A DNA stretch of 64,000 nucleotides from Bactericera cockerelli (GCA_024516035.1 CM044966.1:4307751-4371750); one strand, 5' to 3'. Counted from the first letter of the stretch, positions 39,401-45,841 are shown. A program made the numbers and translations. Notes: generated by a model not told the origin, from the sequence alone.

Positions 39401-42400
39401 GGGAGAAGACCAGTGTTTTGCTAAACAACTATAAACAGAGAACTGACTAGCTAAAGGCTTTTTAATAGGTTCACATTATTGAAGATTTGACTACACTGTT
39501 CCATAATCAAAAGATCCTGTGTTCAATTTACAGTTTTTTTCTTCTTTCAAACAGCAAATTCTGTTCCCTTTGAAAATAAGGCATTTCTAGCCCTTATCAG
39601 GCTAAGTGAGGTTAATGTGGGTAGCTGGTACTATTCCCAGTAAATTCAGTATACAACCCCCATTTTTTTAAATAAATAAATCTGTTCTCTGAAAATGTGA
39701 GGCTGGTATATCTAGCCCTACTCAGGCTGAGTGAGGTGAATGTGGGTAGCTGGTACTGTTCCCATTAAATTCAGAATGAAATTCCCATCCTCACTATCTC
39801 AAATCAGGACAGGGGTTTTTTATGGATCTTCAACCAGCTATGACATAAAAAAAAATATTGTAAGTTAAGAAGAAGTATTAAGTGTTGCAAATTTAGACAG
39901 TTTTTTACTTGTAATAAGTACATTTTTTACTATAATGTGTTCATTAATTTTAACTTTTAAAACAGTAGCTTGCATTATTAAGGATTTGACTACTGCCCGT
40001 AATACAAAGATTTTGGTTCATTTTTGTTGTTGTGAAACAGATAATTCTAATTCTCCTTCTTTTGAAAATATGAAGCTGGCATGGGTATACACAGCGTTTA
40101 TCAGGCTGGGTGAGGTCAATGTGGCTACCTGGTACTATTCCCAGTAAATTCAGAATAAAATGGCCCAACCCAGGCTCGGTGAGCTTAATGTGGGTAACAG
40201 GTTTGTGAGTTTCCTGCAAATGAGGGTAAAACCTCGGTCATGATATGACTATGCAATTGAGGTTAAACCCACTTGAACAAACAAAAAAAAAATTCTGGAA
40301 GACTGTTCTTTTTTTACGAATGCCATGTTATAGTCAAAATTCTCTCTGGGTTCTATTTCCTAATTTCATCTTCAATAATCTCAACTTCTGTTCTGGTATT
40401 CTTTGTCTTTGGGCAGCCTGCTGCTGGGCAGGAAGATGGCATTTCAGCATATCTCTCTCTTAATTACCTATATGTATAATAGATTTAGATTAATTAAGTC
40501 CACTAGGCTTAATTTATCTGCTGATTCTATGTATTATAATAATATTCTGTTTGTTTCATGTTTTCGTTTGTTACATATTTTTGCTTTCAATTTTTACCAT
40601 GTAAATGGAAAAATATAAAACTGAAAAACACAAATTGTCTTCTTATTTATTAATGTTAGCATTTCATCAACAGCTTTTCATCATTGTAGACCAAATTGCC
40701 TTGAAAAAGTATATTTTTCATCAAATCCAAATTAATTTTAAAAATTTCCTGGCCCTACCTGTGAAATCACAATTTTCAAATTTTCCCGGGCAATGGCGGC
40801 GGTATGAAATTCAATATGGAGCCCCTTAATTATTAAGTAGGTATGCAATTTCCAAAACCTTGTAAAAATAAGCTTAATAAAATGCTCAGGGGGAGGAAGT
40901 AGTAAGCTTACAGAAGTGTTTCTAAAATGTTAAGCCTTGTCAAAATAAGCTTTATAAAATGTTTGAATCTTGTCAAAATAAGTGTTTTTAAAATCTTTTT
41001 AAACACTTTCTGTGCCGTCTGGGAATGCCATTGGCATTAGCACTGCCCTTGATCAAGTTTTGTTTTCTTAATTTTATTATCTATGTATGTACATATTCTA
41101 TGTCATTATTTTGTAAATAAAACTTGATTTAACTTCTTTAATAAAAATTTAATAATACATTTTAAAAAAAATGTCAATGTAAATTCGATGAAAATTTGGG
41201 AATGGAAATGTTTTCTAAATACAGTGAACCAAGCCATCAATTTTATTTCTCTCAAAATCAATAATCATAATACTTCCCGCGGTTTTGTCTCGAGAACTGT
41301 CTCAACAGAGTCTTGATCTTAAAGTCGAGCATGATTCTGTCCACAGTCAGCCGAGTGATCTCGTCTTGCAGAATATGTCTGTAGTGTACTTTCTCCAGGT
41401 CGTCCGGCAATGACTGATCGCCACGCCCGTGTAGAAATTTGAAACAAGAAACGCCTTCAAACTTGAAAGAAACCCCTTGATTGATTCTAAAAGCCCCTTC
41501 ATTAATTTTGCACTGGATCGAGCTCGTATCGCGAACAATCGCGTACAGCAGGGCTGTGGCGAGAATGGCGATGCTGACGGTCGTAACCAGCAGAGCGATG
41601 GTTTTTAATAGCATCGATAATTCTTGGGCGTTTTCGAAGCGTTTTTTCCGTTTTGTTTACGTGTATGTTGACGATTGTTTCTTTTTGATTGTCGCTCTTT
41701 GCTTTTCGACGATTTCTACTTGCCTTGCTTTGAACGATGGCCTTTTTGTTTCGGTTGTTAAATGCTTCAAGCGATAGTCGGAGGTCAATGTGGTCTCGCT
41801 CGTTTTTTGATTTTCTTCGATTTCTACTGCGTTTGCTTTCACGGGTGGGTTTCTTGTTTTGATTGCCGAATGATTCAAGGGATAAGCTCTGATCAATGGT
41901 ATCTGCTTCTCTGGTCTGGTTTTCACTATTATAATGCTTTTTTTGTCCATCATTTTTTTCATTTATATCAGCAAGACTTTCGCAATTATCTTCGCATGGG
42001 TAGTGAATTTTTTTTTCGTCATATTTAATTTCCCTTTCTGCATTAGCTTTGCAAGTACACACTGGTTTATGGTTTCCATCTATAACATTAGGTTCAAGTG
42101 CATCTTTGATTTTGCAAGTACAACTATTTCCACAAGGGCAGATATCACTTCTTTGTGCATCATCTGTTTCACTTTGAGAAACTATAGTTTTACAAGTGCA
42201 ACTATTTGCACATGGGCAGTCATCATCTTTATAGTTTCTTTCACTTCCAACAATAGTTTTACAAGTGCAACTATTTGCACATGGGCAGTCAACATCTTTA
42301 TAGTTGCTTTCACTTCCAACAATAGTTTTACAAGTGCAACTATTTGCACATGGGCAGTCAATATCTTTATAGTTTCTTTCACATCCAACAAGAGTTCTAC

Positions 42401-45373
42401 AAGTGTAACTAACATTAGGTAGTTGGTTACCATTTGTATCATTATTAATGTCAGCGTGGTCTTTAATATTTGTTTCATCATTTCCAACTCTTGTGCATGT
42501 ACAAGATGTTCGGTAAATGAAGCTATCATGTGCATTGAATGGTTTGTCATCTTGGTTGCTACGACTTTCAAATGTATCTTTTTCTTTACTGCTAGGACTG
42601 TGAAATGTACCATTCTCTTTGGGCTTACTGCTAGCTTTGACAAACATCTCATCACCATAGTCTAGCGTTTCATTGAACGGAGCTGGAGCGTCGATCACTT
42701 CAATTTCTTCCTCCTCAAACAGTTCCTTAGCATTGTCTGCTTTCTGTGGAAATTTACTGTTGGAGGTGCAAGGCAAACACGGTTTGGACTTTGGAGCTGA
42801 TGTGTCTGCCAGAACTGTGCCGTCTAGTTCAGAGTCCGGTTTATCGATTTTGTTTTCACTTTTGGCACGATCTGTGTTGCTACCGCCAGCAAAAGTTTTC
42901 CCAATACTACTGTCACGCTTTAGGTTTCTCTTCGACGCGTATGATTCCACTTTGATGTGCACTCTTTTGTCAACATTATCTGGAGTTGCGTCGACAATGC
43001 TTTTAAGACTCTCGCGATTGAAACCGGAGTTTGAACTTTCCGAGAGCAGCTTTCCCAAACCAAGGTCCTCCTCTTTGATACGAGTAGCGTCGACAATGTT
43101 TTTAAGACTCTCTCGATTGAAACCAGACTGTGAACCATCGGAAAGAAGCTTTCCTAAACTTTCCTCTCCGATTCGACTTGCGTCAACAATGCTTTTAACA
43201 CTATCACGATTGAAACCCGATTGGGAATCATTGGAGAGAAGTTTCTTTCCCAACCTACTTTCGTCTTTCATCTCATCTCGAACGTTTCCTTTCGAAGAGC
43301 TACTGTACGTTTCGACGGTGACTTCTACTTTTTTGTTCGACACATTGTCCCGACTTTTCGTCTCCAGCAGTATGTCCCGACTCGATTTGGTTATTTTGAT
43401 CAGTCGGAACCCCTCGTCCGAATGGTAGTTCAGGGGGAAGTTTTTCGTGATCAGATAGGGCGTCTTTTCTTCGCCCCCCGGCTCACTTTCTTCGCCGCTC
43501 CTGTCCGAAACATTTCCCGACGCGTCTTCGCCGCTGAGTGTGTCCGAAGCGTTTGGCTCGGCTTTCGAATCACTACTTCCAGGATTGTCTTCTTTTTCTA
43601 AGCCGTTGGCCATGATTGGAAAAAAAATTGTTTCAAAAACTAGAGATTTAATCGGGGATATAGTGTATTTTTTTTTCGAACGCTATGCTTGTGTGAATCA
43701 ACACTTGGTGTTTACCTGTGTGTGATTTGGGCGTTCGTCTTGTTTATTTGCTATTTTTTTTGCGGAAAATTTTGCGAGTGTTAACTTGTGAAATTTGAAT
43801 GGTTTCTCTGCGTGTTTTGGGACTCCTGGCTACTCTCGTCTTGTGGTATTATTTTCAGCCAGCGTGGTAGTCCCTGAATAGTGTCTCTGAACTTCAGAAA
43901 CGTCGGGATAATGTCTTTACTCCGATATTTTTTTTATAATAATAACAACACTTTTTCGTGAAACCAAGCGAGTTTAATGCTCAAAGCATTTTCTACAACT
44001 TACCTAAGCCTAAAGAGTCTTATTATTATGTAGTCATATACTCAAATTAATGAGGAAAAATTCATGCACTGGGAGGGATTCGAACCAACGGATCCCTACG
44101 CTACCTGGCTTACCAGACTAGCGCTTTAACCACTTGACTACGGTTTTATTTGGGTTTAAGGTCACCTTCAACTTCATGGTCATATCAGGACGAGCCAACT
44201 TTGAAATAAAGTTGGCTGGAGACCATCACTCACTTCTCCAGCTGTAGCCAAGCTGGCTACAGCAACAACAACATCACGTCAGGAGTGTTAACCTCCATTC
44301 GCAGGAAACTCACAAACCTGCTACCCACATTAACCTCACCTAGCCTGGTTTTTTTTTTATCCAAAAGAACAATACCCCTTTTATAATTTAGTAAAGCGAT
44401 TTTGATTAGTTGTGCTATCACGAAACTGATGAAAACTGCGTCCAATTTATTTACAACTAGCGGGCTGTCGCCCGCTTTGCGGGCCGAGGCATGGCCGTGA
44501 AAGCAAAAAATCCTTTTTCGCCAATGGCAGGTGTTGTAGTGGGAATTTCGAAAAATCCCGTCTTATTGCACATCTAGACTATAAGACAAAGCTACCTACC
44601 AAATTTCAGCTCGCTAGGTATTACGGTTAGGGCTGTAGAGCGATGATCACTTGATCAGTCAGTCAGTGACTTTGACATTTATATATTAAGATTTGGAATA
44701 GAATGCCGTAGTCATTAGCACCGCCCTTGATCAAGTTTTATTTAACAATTTCAACTTTGTTTCTTGTAAATTGTATATACTATATTAAGTTAGGTTAAGT
44801 GGCAGAGAATGCCTAGGGCATTAACTTCGCCCCGGATTACAATACATTGTACATTTAAATTTAAATATTTTTTTTTTCTTCTAAATCTTATTTTGTAAAT
44901 ATTGTTAATTTTTTTTTTTTTTTTTTATCTTTGTTAATAATTTATTGTTGTTTGTATTGTATAAAAAACAAAGTGTAAATAAATATAATTTGTAAATAGT
45001 TATCATATTTGTATTAATTACTTTCGTGATATCACAACTACTCAAACTCGCGTTACTAAATCTACGCTGAAACCGGGACTTGAACCACCGACCTCCAGGT
45101 TACAAGTCCGCCGCCTTATCGATCAAGCTACTGAGGTCGGTTATAATTTGTAAATAAAACTTGATTAAATCTGTTTAATAATATATAAAAAAAAAAAAAC
45201 AATAAAAAAATGAATTTGTGTGCTTCCCCAGGGAGCTATACGCGTGGGAGCACACCCGTCAGACTGCCATCGACACATTCCTCGCTCATCGCCAGAACAT
45301 GATGCACGTGACAGCTTACACCGTAGCCAAGGATCTGAAGCTGGAGCCTGAGCCAGCCACAGTGACGCCTTGA
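15062..45373 (+). CDS. LTA4H: Leukotriene A4 hydrolase-like M1 aminopeptidase (13 coding exons)
   Basis: Thirteen exons join with matching phases at every junction, giving about 828 codons if one missing base in the exon at 24809 is allowed for. The M1 zinc-peptidase core has SQCQPIHCR (human Gln134/136), the exopeptidase motif GGMEN (out of frame as sequenced), HEIAH plus NE eighteen residues later as zinc ligands, PYEKG (human Tyr383) and GRMKY (human Arg563/Lys565), then the C-terminal helical domain. The residue matching human Tyr378 is Phe. From the Met at 17922 the protein would be ~617 aa, the usual family length, and cytosolic. Upstream, 211 more residues including a signal-like exon would make a secreted form with three N-glycosylation sequons. 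Family activity is aminopeptidase and epoxide hydrolase; which one dominates here is not shown by sequence. Introns reach 8.9 kb and are filled with repeats. Confidence 0.85.
15203..15357 (-). mobile_element. Retrozyme / Penelope-type repeat, ~144-bp unit (decayed ribozyme)
   Basis: ATCAGTATAAACAGAAAAGTG at 15203 recurs in part at about 15347, so slightly more than one ~144-bp unit is present. The minus strand carries a hammerhead fold with a mutated core. Related copies at 58312 and 61993. Confidence 0.65.
15260..15304 (-). ncRNA. Hammerhead ribozyme, core mutated
   Basis: Minus strand: stem I TACCTG/CAGGTA, stem II GAGC/GCTC, GAAA and GTC cleavage triplet are intact, but the core reads CTAATGA instead of CTGATGA. 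That G-to-A change in an invariant position should abolish cleavage. Confidence 0.7.
15417..15775 (+). mobile_element. tRNA-Ala-like SINE, full length
   Basis: Head CCCGATTAGCTCAGTGGTTA, anticodon loop TTGGCAT, T-arm GGGTTCGATCCCCC, then a body with ATTGTGTCACTTCTCGCCCA and CTCCTGTTTCATGGCTACG. An inverted copy is at 46735-47095. Confidence 0.75.
16151..16402 (+). mobile_element. Non-autonomous Helitron, second family
   Basis: Starts TCTATATATATAAAACAG after an A, ends CACGGGCAAACGGCTAG before a T, with a GC-rich 3' stem (CCCGTTGCAAAGCACGGG). No terminal inverted repeats or target duplication. Confidence 0.75.
17379..17973 (+). CDS. LTA4H: LTA4H N-terminal extension exon
   Basis: 198 codons open from the acceptor, ending in donor CCAG|GTAAGT whose phase matches the next exon. 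The last 17 residues ([17 protein letters not shown]) look like the normal start of insect LTA4H proteins. The preceding 181 residues are not a domain I recognise; they carry sequons DNST, ENLT and RNYS. ATG at 17922 is the likely start of a cytosolic form. Confidence 0.6.
18865..19195 (+). mobile_element. tRNA-headed SINE sharing the 5S-SINE body
   Basis: Head CTCCGTGGCGTAATGGTTG and T-arm AGTTCAACTCCC, then GGCTGGGTGAGGTTAATGTG and AATGGAGGGTAAAACCCCC, which are also found in the 5S-derived SINE. Tail CCCTGCAACCAGGTCAG. Another copy at 57886. Confidence 0.75.
19394..19509 (+). CDS. LTA4H: LTA4H exon (start of M1 N-terminal domain)
   Basis: Acceptor TTTTCAG, donor GTAAGT. Encodes [18 protein letters not shown] to KKPNATNI, aligning with human LTA4H first beta strands. 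Confidence 0.85.
20403..20548 (+). CDS. LTA4H: LTA4H exon [12 protein letters not shown]
   Basis: Acceptor CTCCACAG, phase 0. Encodes [15 protein letters not shown] to [10 protein letters not shown] plus AG of an Arg codon. The donor CATAG|GTAATT is the first unit of the 42-bp array that follows. Confidence 0.85.
20535..20999 (+). repeat. 42-bp minisatellite made from an exon end and splice donor (~11 units)
   Basis: Unit GAACCCAACCATAGGTAATT + CACAAATGTCACCTGGTGTTGA. The first unit contains the last 14 bases of the exon 20403-20548 and its GTAATT donor; each later unit repeats them. Because 42 is a multiple of three, both strands show long artificial frames that do not match the LTA4H frame, which meets TAA in each unit. 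Confidence 0.95.
21531..21727 (+). CDS. LTA4H: LTA4H exon with QCQPIHCR
   Basis: Acceptor CCACGCAG, completes the Arg codon, then [19 protein letters not shown] and [20 protein letters not shown], conserved substrate-site residues. Its donor CAAAG|GTGAAG is the first unit of the 23-bp array. Confidence 0.9.
21715..22533 (+). repeat. 23-bp minisatellite made from an exon end and splice donor (~28 units)
   Basis: Unit ACCAAACCCAAAGGTGAAGT + TTT. The first unit is the last 13 bases of exon 21531-21727 plus its donor. About 150 bp of LINE-tail and low-complexity sequence separates it from a contiguous run of ~27 units at 21910-22533, some with GTTAAG instead of GTGAAG. Confidence 0.95.
22740..22860 (-). 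mobile_element. tRNA-derived SINE (GACCTCAGTAGCTTGATCG family)
   Basis: Minus strand: AGCTTGATCGATAAGGCGGC, GTGGTTCAAGTCCCGGTTTC, then GCGAGTTTGAGAAGTTGTGA. Also at 25940, 32594 and 45010. Confidence 0.7.
22965..23110 (+). mobile_element. LINE 3' end fragment
   Basis: ATGCCGAAGGCATTATCACC to TGTAAATAAAGCTTGATCC. The same tail recurs at 34998-35098, 41023-41130 and 44702-44770, ending in an AATAAA-like signal each time. Confidence 0.5.
23272..23459 (+). CDS. LTA4H: LTA4H exon [10 protein letters not shown]
   Basis: Acceptor CCCTTTCAG, donor GTACGT. Encodes [20 protein letters not shown] to EAADEFNE, matching human VALMSAI...CYLIALVVG. Confidence 0.9.
23777..23937. repeat. Interspersed repeat 'CATAGGGTGGCGTCATCG'
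   Basis: Well-preserved copy of the 12740 family, from CATAGGGTGGCGTCATCGTA to TAGTCCCCCAGCCAGAC. Confidence 0.65.
24085..24365 (+). mobile_element. tRNA-derived SINE (CACCGTGGCAGAG head)
   Basis: Head CACCGTGGCAGAGTGATTTA, GACCTGGGTTCGATCCCCAG, body with CATACCTCGTGAGGAAAAAT and a tail ending ACAAAGAAACACA. The tail is repeated at 24598-24672 on the other side of the SINE at 24395. Other copies: 31060 (minus), 59506. Confidence 0.7.
24395..24600 (+). mobile_element. tRNA-derived SINE (GTCCCGGTAGCTCAG head)
   Basis: The acceptor-stem halves GTCCCGG and CCGGGAC pair and T-arm GGGTTCGAAACCC is perfect, but the anticodon arm is enlarged and a SINE body (TACAAGTTATCCTCCCATTT ... CACTATAAATAAGGCG) follows, so it is a SINE head. 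Confidence 0.75.
24809..24948 (+). CDS. LTA4H: LTA4H exon with GGMEN motif (1-base deletion)
   Basis: Encodes [20 protein letters not shown] then [12 protein letters not shown] in frame. The next residues should be [15 protein letters not shown], but TTCGGGGCATGG has four G where five are needed, shifting the frame to AWRTRVSPF. 140 bp instead of 141 also breaks the phase with the next exon, which fits a lost base rather than a different gene structure. Confidence 0.85.
25001..25061 (+). pseudogene. Second copy of the LTA4H GGMEN exon 3' half with donor
   Basis: CTAGCTTTCC...CGCACTACTG|GTGAGTGCTTCCC repeats 24888-24948 and the first ~50 intron bases. It has the same four-G run as the first copy, and the Met of GGMEN is Ile (ATC). 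Confidence 0.85.
25310..25780 (+). repeat. Diverged ATATTCT-type repeat with a short internal GC block
   Basis: Imperfect runs of TATTCTATTAAATATTCTC resembling the 84-bp array at 26262. At 25380-25460 there is a non-repetitive stretch (GCGCACGGCAGTGCGCCAGG) of unknown origin. Confidence 0.6.
25940..26065 (+). mobile_element. tRNA-derived SINE (GACCTCAGTAGCTTGA family)
   Basis: ACCGACCTCAGTAGCTTGAA, GTAAGGCGATGGACTTGTAA, GGTTCAAGTCACGG, then the GCGAGTTTGAGTAGTTGTGA tail. Confidence 0.7.
26141..26261 (+). pseudogene. Partial LTA4H zinc-exon copy L1
   Basis: Acceptor-side copy: ACAG|GCGGGTGACAGG through [14 protein letters not shown] and NEGFTMF, then runs straight into the 84-bp array in frame. 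It lacks the donor half, so it cannot be a complete exon. Confidence 0.85.
26262..27880 (+). repeat. 84-bp AT-rich minisatellite (~19 units)
   Basis: Unit built from TATTCTATT / ATATTCTCT motifs (for example TGTGCTGTTCAATATTCTAT). Because 84 is a multiple of three, it is open for over 400 codons in the frame of copy L1 with repeated NILLYILYN. The composition shows it is not a normal protein. Confidence 0.9.
27881..27938 (+). pseudogene. Partial LTA4H zinc-exon copy L2
   Basis: GCGGGTGACAGGTCCCTGGC to CACTCGTGGACG preceded by CAG, then AT repeats. Acceptor side only, ends just past HEIAHSWT. Confidence 0.85.
28280..28336 (+). pseudogene. Partial LTA4H zinc-exon copy L4
   Basis: Same truncation as L2 (ends TCCTGGACG), preceded by ATACAG. 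A 15-base scrap (GCGGGTGACAGGTCA) at 28020-28034 is a further remnant, L3. Confidence 0.85.
28434..28640 (+). CDS. LTA4H: LTA4H zinc-site exon (complete copy)
   Basis: Acceptor GCGACAG, donor GTACGT, 69 codons, phase 0 to 0. Contains [14 protein letters not shown] and [14 protein letters not shown], i.e. both His ligands, the catalytic Glu and the distal Glu ligand. It is the only copy with both edges; six partial copies surround it. Confidence 0.9.
28672..28845 (+). mobile_element. LINE 3' end fragment (GGGTTGGGTGGAAGAG family)
   Basis: GGGTTGGGTGGAAGAGATTG, CAATAACCCCGCCCTTTAGG, pyrimidine-rich stretch, then CTAATAAAGCTT and A-tract. Other copies: 36077-36240, and minus-strand pieces at 21430 and 32405. 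Confidence 0.5.
29037..30148. repeat. (AATAC)n pentanucleotide array
   Basis: Over 1.1 kb of ACAAT units with ATTACA and ATATACA variants. All open frames over it are artefacts. Confidence 0.95.
30149..30263 (+). pseudogene. Partial LTA4H zinc-exon copy R1
   Basis: Donor-side copy: CTGGCTCAACGAGGGGTTCA to CAAGCC|GTATGTAG. It starts directly at the end of an AATAC array and has no acceptor. Confidence 0.85.
30490..30901. repeat. (AATAC)n pentanucleotide array, second block
   Basis: Nearly pure ACAAT units between copies R1 and R2; a short AATAC run is also at 30325-30380. Confidence 0.95.
30902..31021 (+). pseudogene. Partial LTA4H zinc-exon copy R2
   Basis: CACTTCTGGCTCAACGAGG to CAAGCC followed by GTAGGT. 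As in R1, only the donor half is present. Confidence 0.85.
31060..31325 (-). mobile_element. tRNA-derived SINE (CACCGTGGCAGAG family)
   Basis: Minus-strand head GGCCGAGTGAGTTAGCGCAC with T-arm CGCTTCAATCTCC and the family tail ACAAAGAAACACATTTTT. Confidence 0.65.
31355..31445 (-). mobile_element. SINE body fragment (TCCCGGTAGCTCAG family)
   Basis: Minus strand: TTATCCTCCCATTCGGGATT to AGTATAAATATTGCG; the head is missing. Confidence 0.6.
32185..32329 (+). CDS. LTA4H: LTA4H exon with PYEKG
   Basis: Acceptor TTCTTCAG, donor GTGAGT. Encodes [18 protein letters not shown] and [20 protein letters not shown]. Asp375 and Tyr383 equivalents are present; the Tyr378 equivalent is Phe. Confidence 0.85.
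32594..32735 (+). mobile_element. tRNA-derived SINE (GACCTCAGTAGCTTGATCG family)
   Basis: ACCGACCTCAGTAGCTTGAT, GGTTCAGGTCCCGG and tail TTGAGTAGTTATGATATCAC ending near an A-tract. Confidence 0.7.
32963..33137 (+). CDS. LTA4H: LTA4H exon, C-terminal domain
   Basis: Acceptor TTTTCCAG. Encodes [19 protein letters not shown] to [12 protein letters not shown], matching human IDWNAWLY..GLPP. Confidence 0.9.
33197..34078. mobile_element. Foldback element 2 (TACAGGGTGGGGC ends, TA target)
   Basis: Arms of ~400 bp: TACAGGGTGGGGCAAAAGTC...GACTTTTGCCCCACCCTGTA, TA on both sides. Arms contain inner repeats (AAAGTCTGGAAACC). The 70-codon open frame inside has no similarity I recognise. Confidence 0.85.
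34081..34524 (+). pseudogene. Internally deleted DDE transposase remnant
   Basis: Starts GGGTGCGCCAGAATAACCTG next to TA. ATG at 34194 opens [20 protein letters not shown], an N-terminal helix-turn-helix-like region; then, out of frame, [24 protein letters not shown] and [20 protein letters not shown], the end of a DDE transposase. The catalytic middle is absent and a Trp codon is TGA. Confidence 0.7.
34684..34923 (+). CDS. LTA4H: LTA4H exon [16 protein letters not shown]
   Basis: C-rich tract then CTCTCAG; donor TTCAG|GTGAGT. Encodes [19 protein letters not shown] to [10 protein letters not shown] of the helical C-terminal domain. GC-rich relative to its surroundings. Confidence 0.9.
35471..35490 (+). 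pseudogene. Duplicate of an LTA4H exon 3' end with donor
   Basis: AACTGTGAGATACGATTCAG followed by GTGAGT repeats the last 20 bases and donor of the exon ending at 34923. Confidence 0.85.
35560..36005 (+). mobile_element. Composite SINE: hairpin and 5S-SINE-type tail joined to a tRNA-headed SINE
   Basis: TTGGCTACAGCTGGAGAAG, CCAACTTTATTTCAAAGTTGG and TCCTGATATGACCATGCAG (5S-SINE-type 3' end) lead straight into CCGTAGTCAAGTGGTTAAAG (tRNA head). The same joint occurs at 43965-44345, so the composite itself has been copied. Confidence 0.65.
36077..36240 (+). mobile_element. LINE 3' end fragment (GGGTTGGGTGGAAGAG family)
   Basis: Copy of the 28672 tail, ending TCCTAATAAAGCA. Confidence 0.5.
36268..36372 (+). 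CDS. LTA4H: LTA4H exon [15 protein letters not shown]
   Basis: Acceptor AATTCCAG, donor TACAG|GTGAGA. Contains [13 protein letters not shown] with the Arg and Lys that bind the substrate carboxylate in the human enzyme. Confidence 0.9.
36408..36451 (+). pseudogene. Duplicate of an LTA4H exon 3' end with donor
   Basis: GGTGACCACTCAGG to CCCCTGTACAG|GTAAGA repeats 36330-36372 about 80 bp downstream; the first copy uses GTGAGA. Confidence 0.9.
37086..37380. mobile_element. MITE with GTATTTTTCTTT termini, second copy
   Basis: Related to 4903-5182 across AATAAAATGAAC, GAAGTAGAAAATTCTTGCTT and AGGTTAAGTCCATTG; right end AAAGAAAAATAC. Confidence 0.55.
37558..37745. repeat. Interspersed repeat 'CATAGGGTGGCGTCATCG' (inverted)
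   Basis: Begins GCTGGGGGACTATAAACAGG twice in tandem and ends GATGACGCCACCCTATGAT, i.e. the 12740 family in opposite orientation. Confidence 0.65.
37790..37980 (+). mobile_element. Diverged 5S-derived SINE
   Basis: GATCACCCAAGTTAATCATC, AGCGAGGTGAAGACTT, then GTGAGGTTAATGTGGGTAGC and CCCCGTCGTGATATGAC. The 5S head is decayed. Confidence 0.6.
38296..41023. mobile_element. Candidate 2.7-kb DNA transposon, CCCAGACGGCACA termini
   Basis: Left CCCAGACGGCACA and right TGTGCCGTCTGGG are exact inverted ends. Subterminal repeats (CTTGTAAAAATAAGCTTTA) occur at both ends. The interior holds SINE fragments (for example 40095-40275) and no transposase frame. A target duplication is not clear. Confidence 0.55.
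41242..41247 (-). promoter_or_regulatory. Poly(A) signal AATAAA of the nested gene
   Basis: TTTATT on the plus strand, 11 bases past the stop of the shifted C-terminal frame. Its position supports 41258 as the true gene end. Confidence 0.5.
41258..43613 (-). CDS. Unrecognised Cys-repeat protein with C-terminal membrane segment (intronless, nested)
   Basis: ATG at 43613 opens 703 codons with no intron. Layout: acidic N-terminus (1-50), three ~33-residue repeats around [14 protein letters not shown] (120-210), four units with [16 protein letters not shown] (roughly 403-500) plus further CTC motifs (370-525), then two basic repeats ending SRNRRKSK (573-640). Near 41640 a second frame takes over: [20 protein letters not shown] continues as a membrane helix and a 90-residue tail ending at 41258. 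The two frames overlap by over 100 bp, and the switch sits at an A-rich run, so one lost or gained base is the simple explanation, giving ~780 aa. It lies antisense within the last LTA4H intron. I do not recognise the family; the CxCxxxCxC spacing suggests metal binding, which is inference. Confidence 0.6.
43965..44345 (-). mobile_element. Composite SINE, second copy (minus)
   Basis: Minus order: GGTGAGGTTAATGTGGGTAG, hairpin AGCTTGGCTACAGCTGG, TCCTGATATGACCATGAAG, then tRNA head CGTAGTCAAGTGGTTAAAGC. Same arrangement as 35560-36005. Confidence 0.65.
44457..44691 (-). mobile_element. Non-autonomous Helitron (minus copy)
   Basis: Minus strand: TCTTAATATATAAATGTC to AAAGCGGGCGACAGCCCGCTAG. Same family as 11103-11343, with the 3' hairpin better preserved here. 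Confidence 0.75.
45010..45145 (-). mobile_element. tRNA-derived SINE (GACCTCAGTAGCTTGATCG family)
   Basis: Minus strand head ACCGACCTCAGTAGCTTGAT with GGTTCAAGTCCCGGTTTC and the TTTGAGTAGTTGTGATATC tail. Confidence 0.7.
45232..45373 (+). CDS. LTA4H: LTA4H last coding exon
   Basis: Acceptor TTCCCCAG. Encodes [19 protein letters not shown] to [14 protein letters not shown], stop TGA at 45371-45373. Its final ~50 bases recur three more times in the GA-rich repeats downstream. Confidence 0.9.
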
Positions 45374-45409
45374 TGATGTTGAGAGAGAGATAGGGGAGGT
45401 AGAGAGAGA

Positions 45410-45448
<39 letters not shown>

Positions 45449-45506
45449 CAGTAGCCAAGGATCTGAAGCTGGAGCCTGAACCAGCCACAGTGACGCCTTG
45501 ATGAGG

Positions 45507-45551
<45 letters not shown>

Positions 45552-45609
45552 CAGTAGCCAAGGATCTGAAGCTGGAGCCTGAACCAGCCACAGTGACGCC
45601 TTGATGAGG

Positions 45610-45658
<49 letters not shown>

Positions 45659-45810
45659 CAGTAGCCAAGGATCTGAAGCTGGAGCCTGAACCAGCCACAG
45701 TGACGCCTTGATGATGTTGAGAGAGAGAGAGAGGGGGAGAGAGAGAGAGAGAGAGAGACAGGTAGGTATAGTGAGAGAGGGAGAAATAGAGACATGGGTA
45801 GAGAGAGGGG

Positions 45811-45841
<31 letters not shown>

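Noticed and set aside
42673..43428. 251-codon plus-strand frame
   Set aside because: Antisense shadow of the nested gene; Ser/Leu-rich from its Asp/Ser codons, without splice context.
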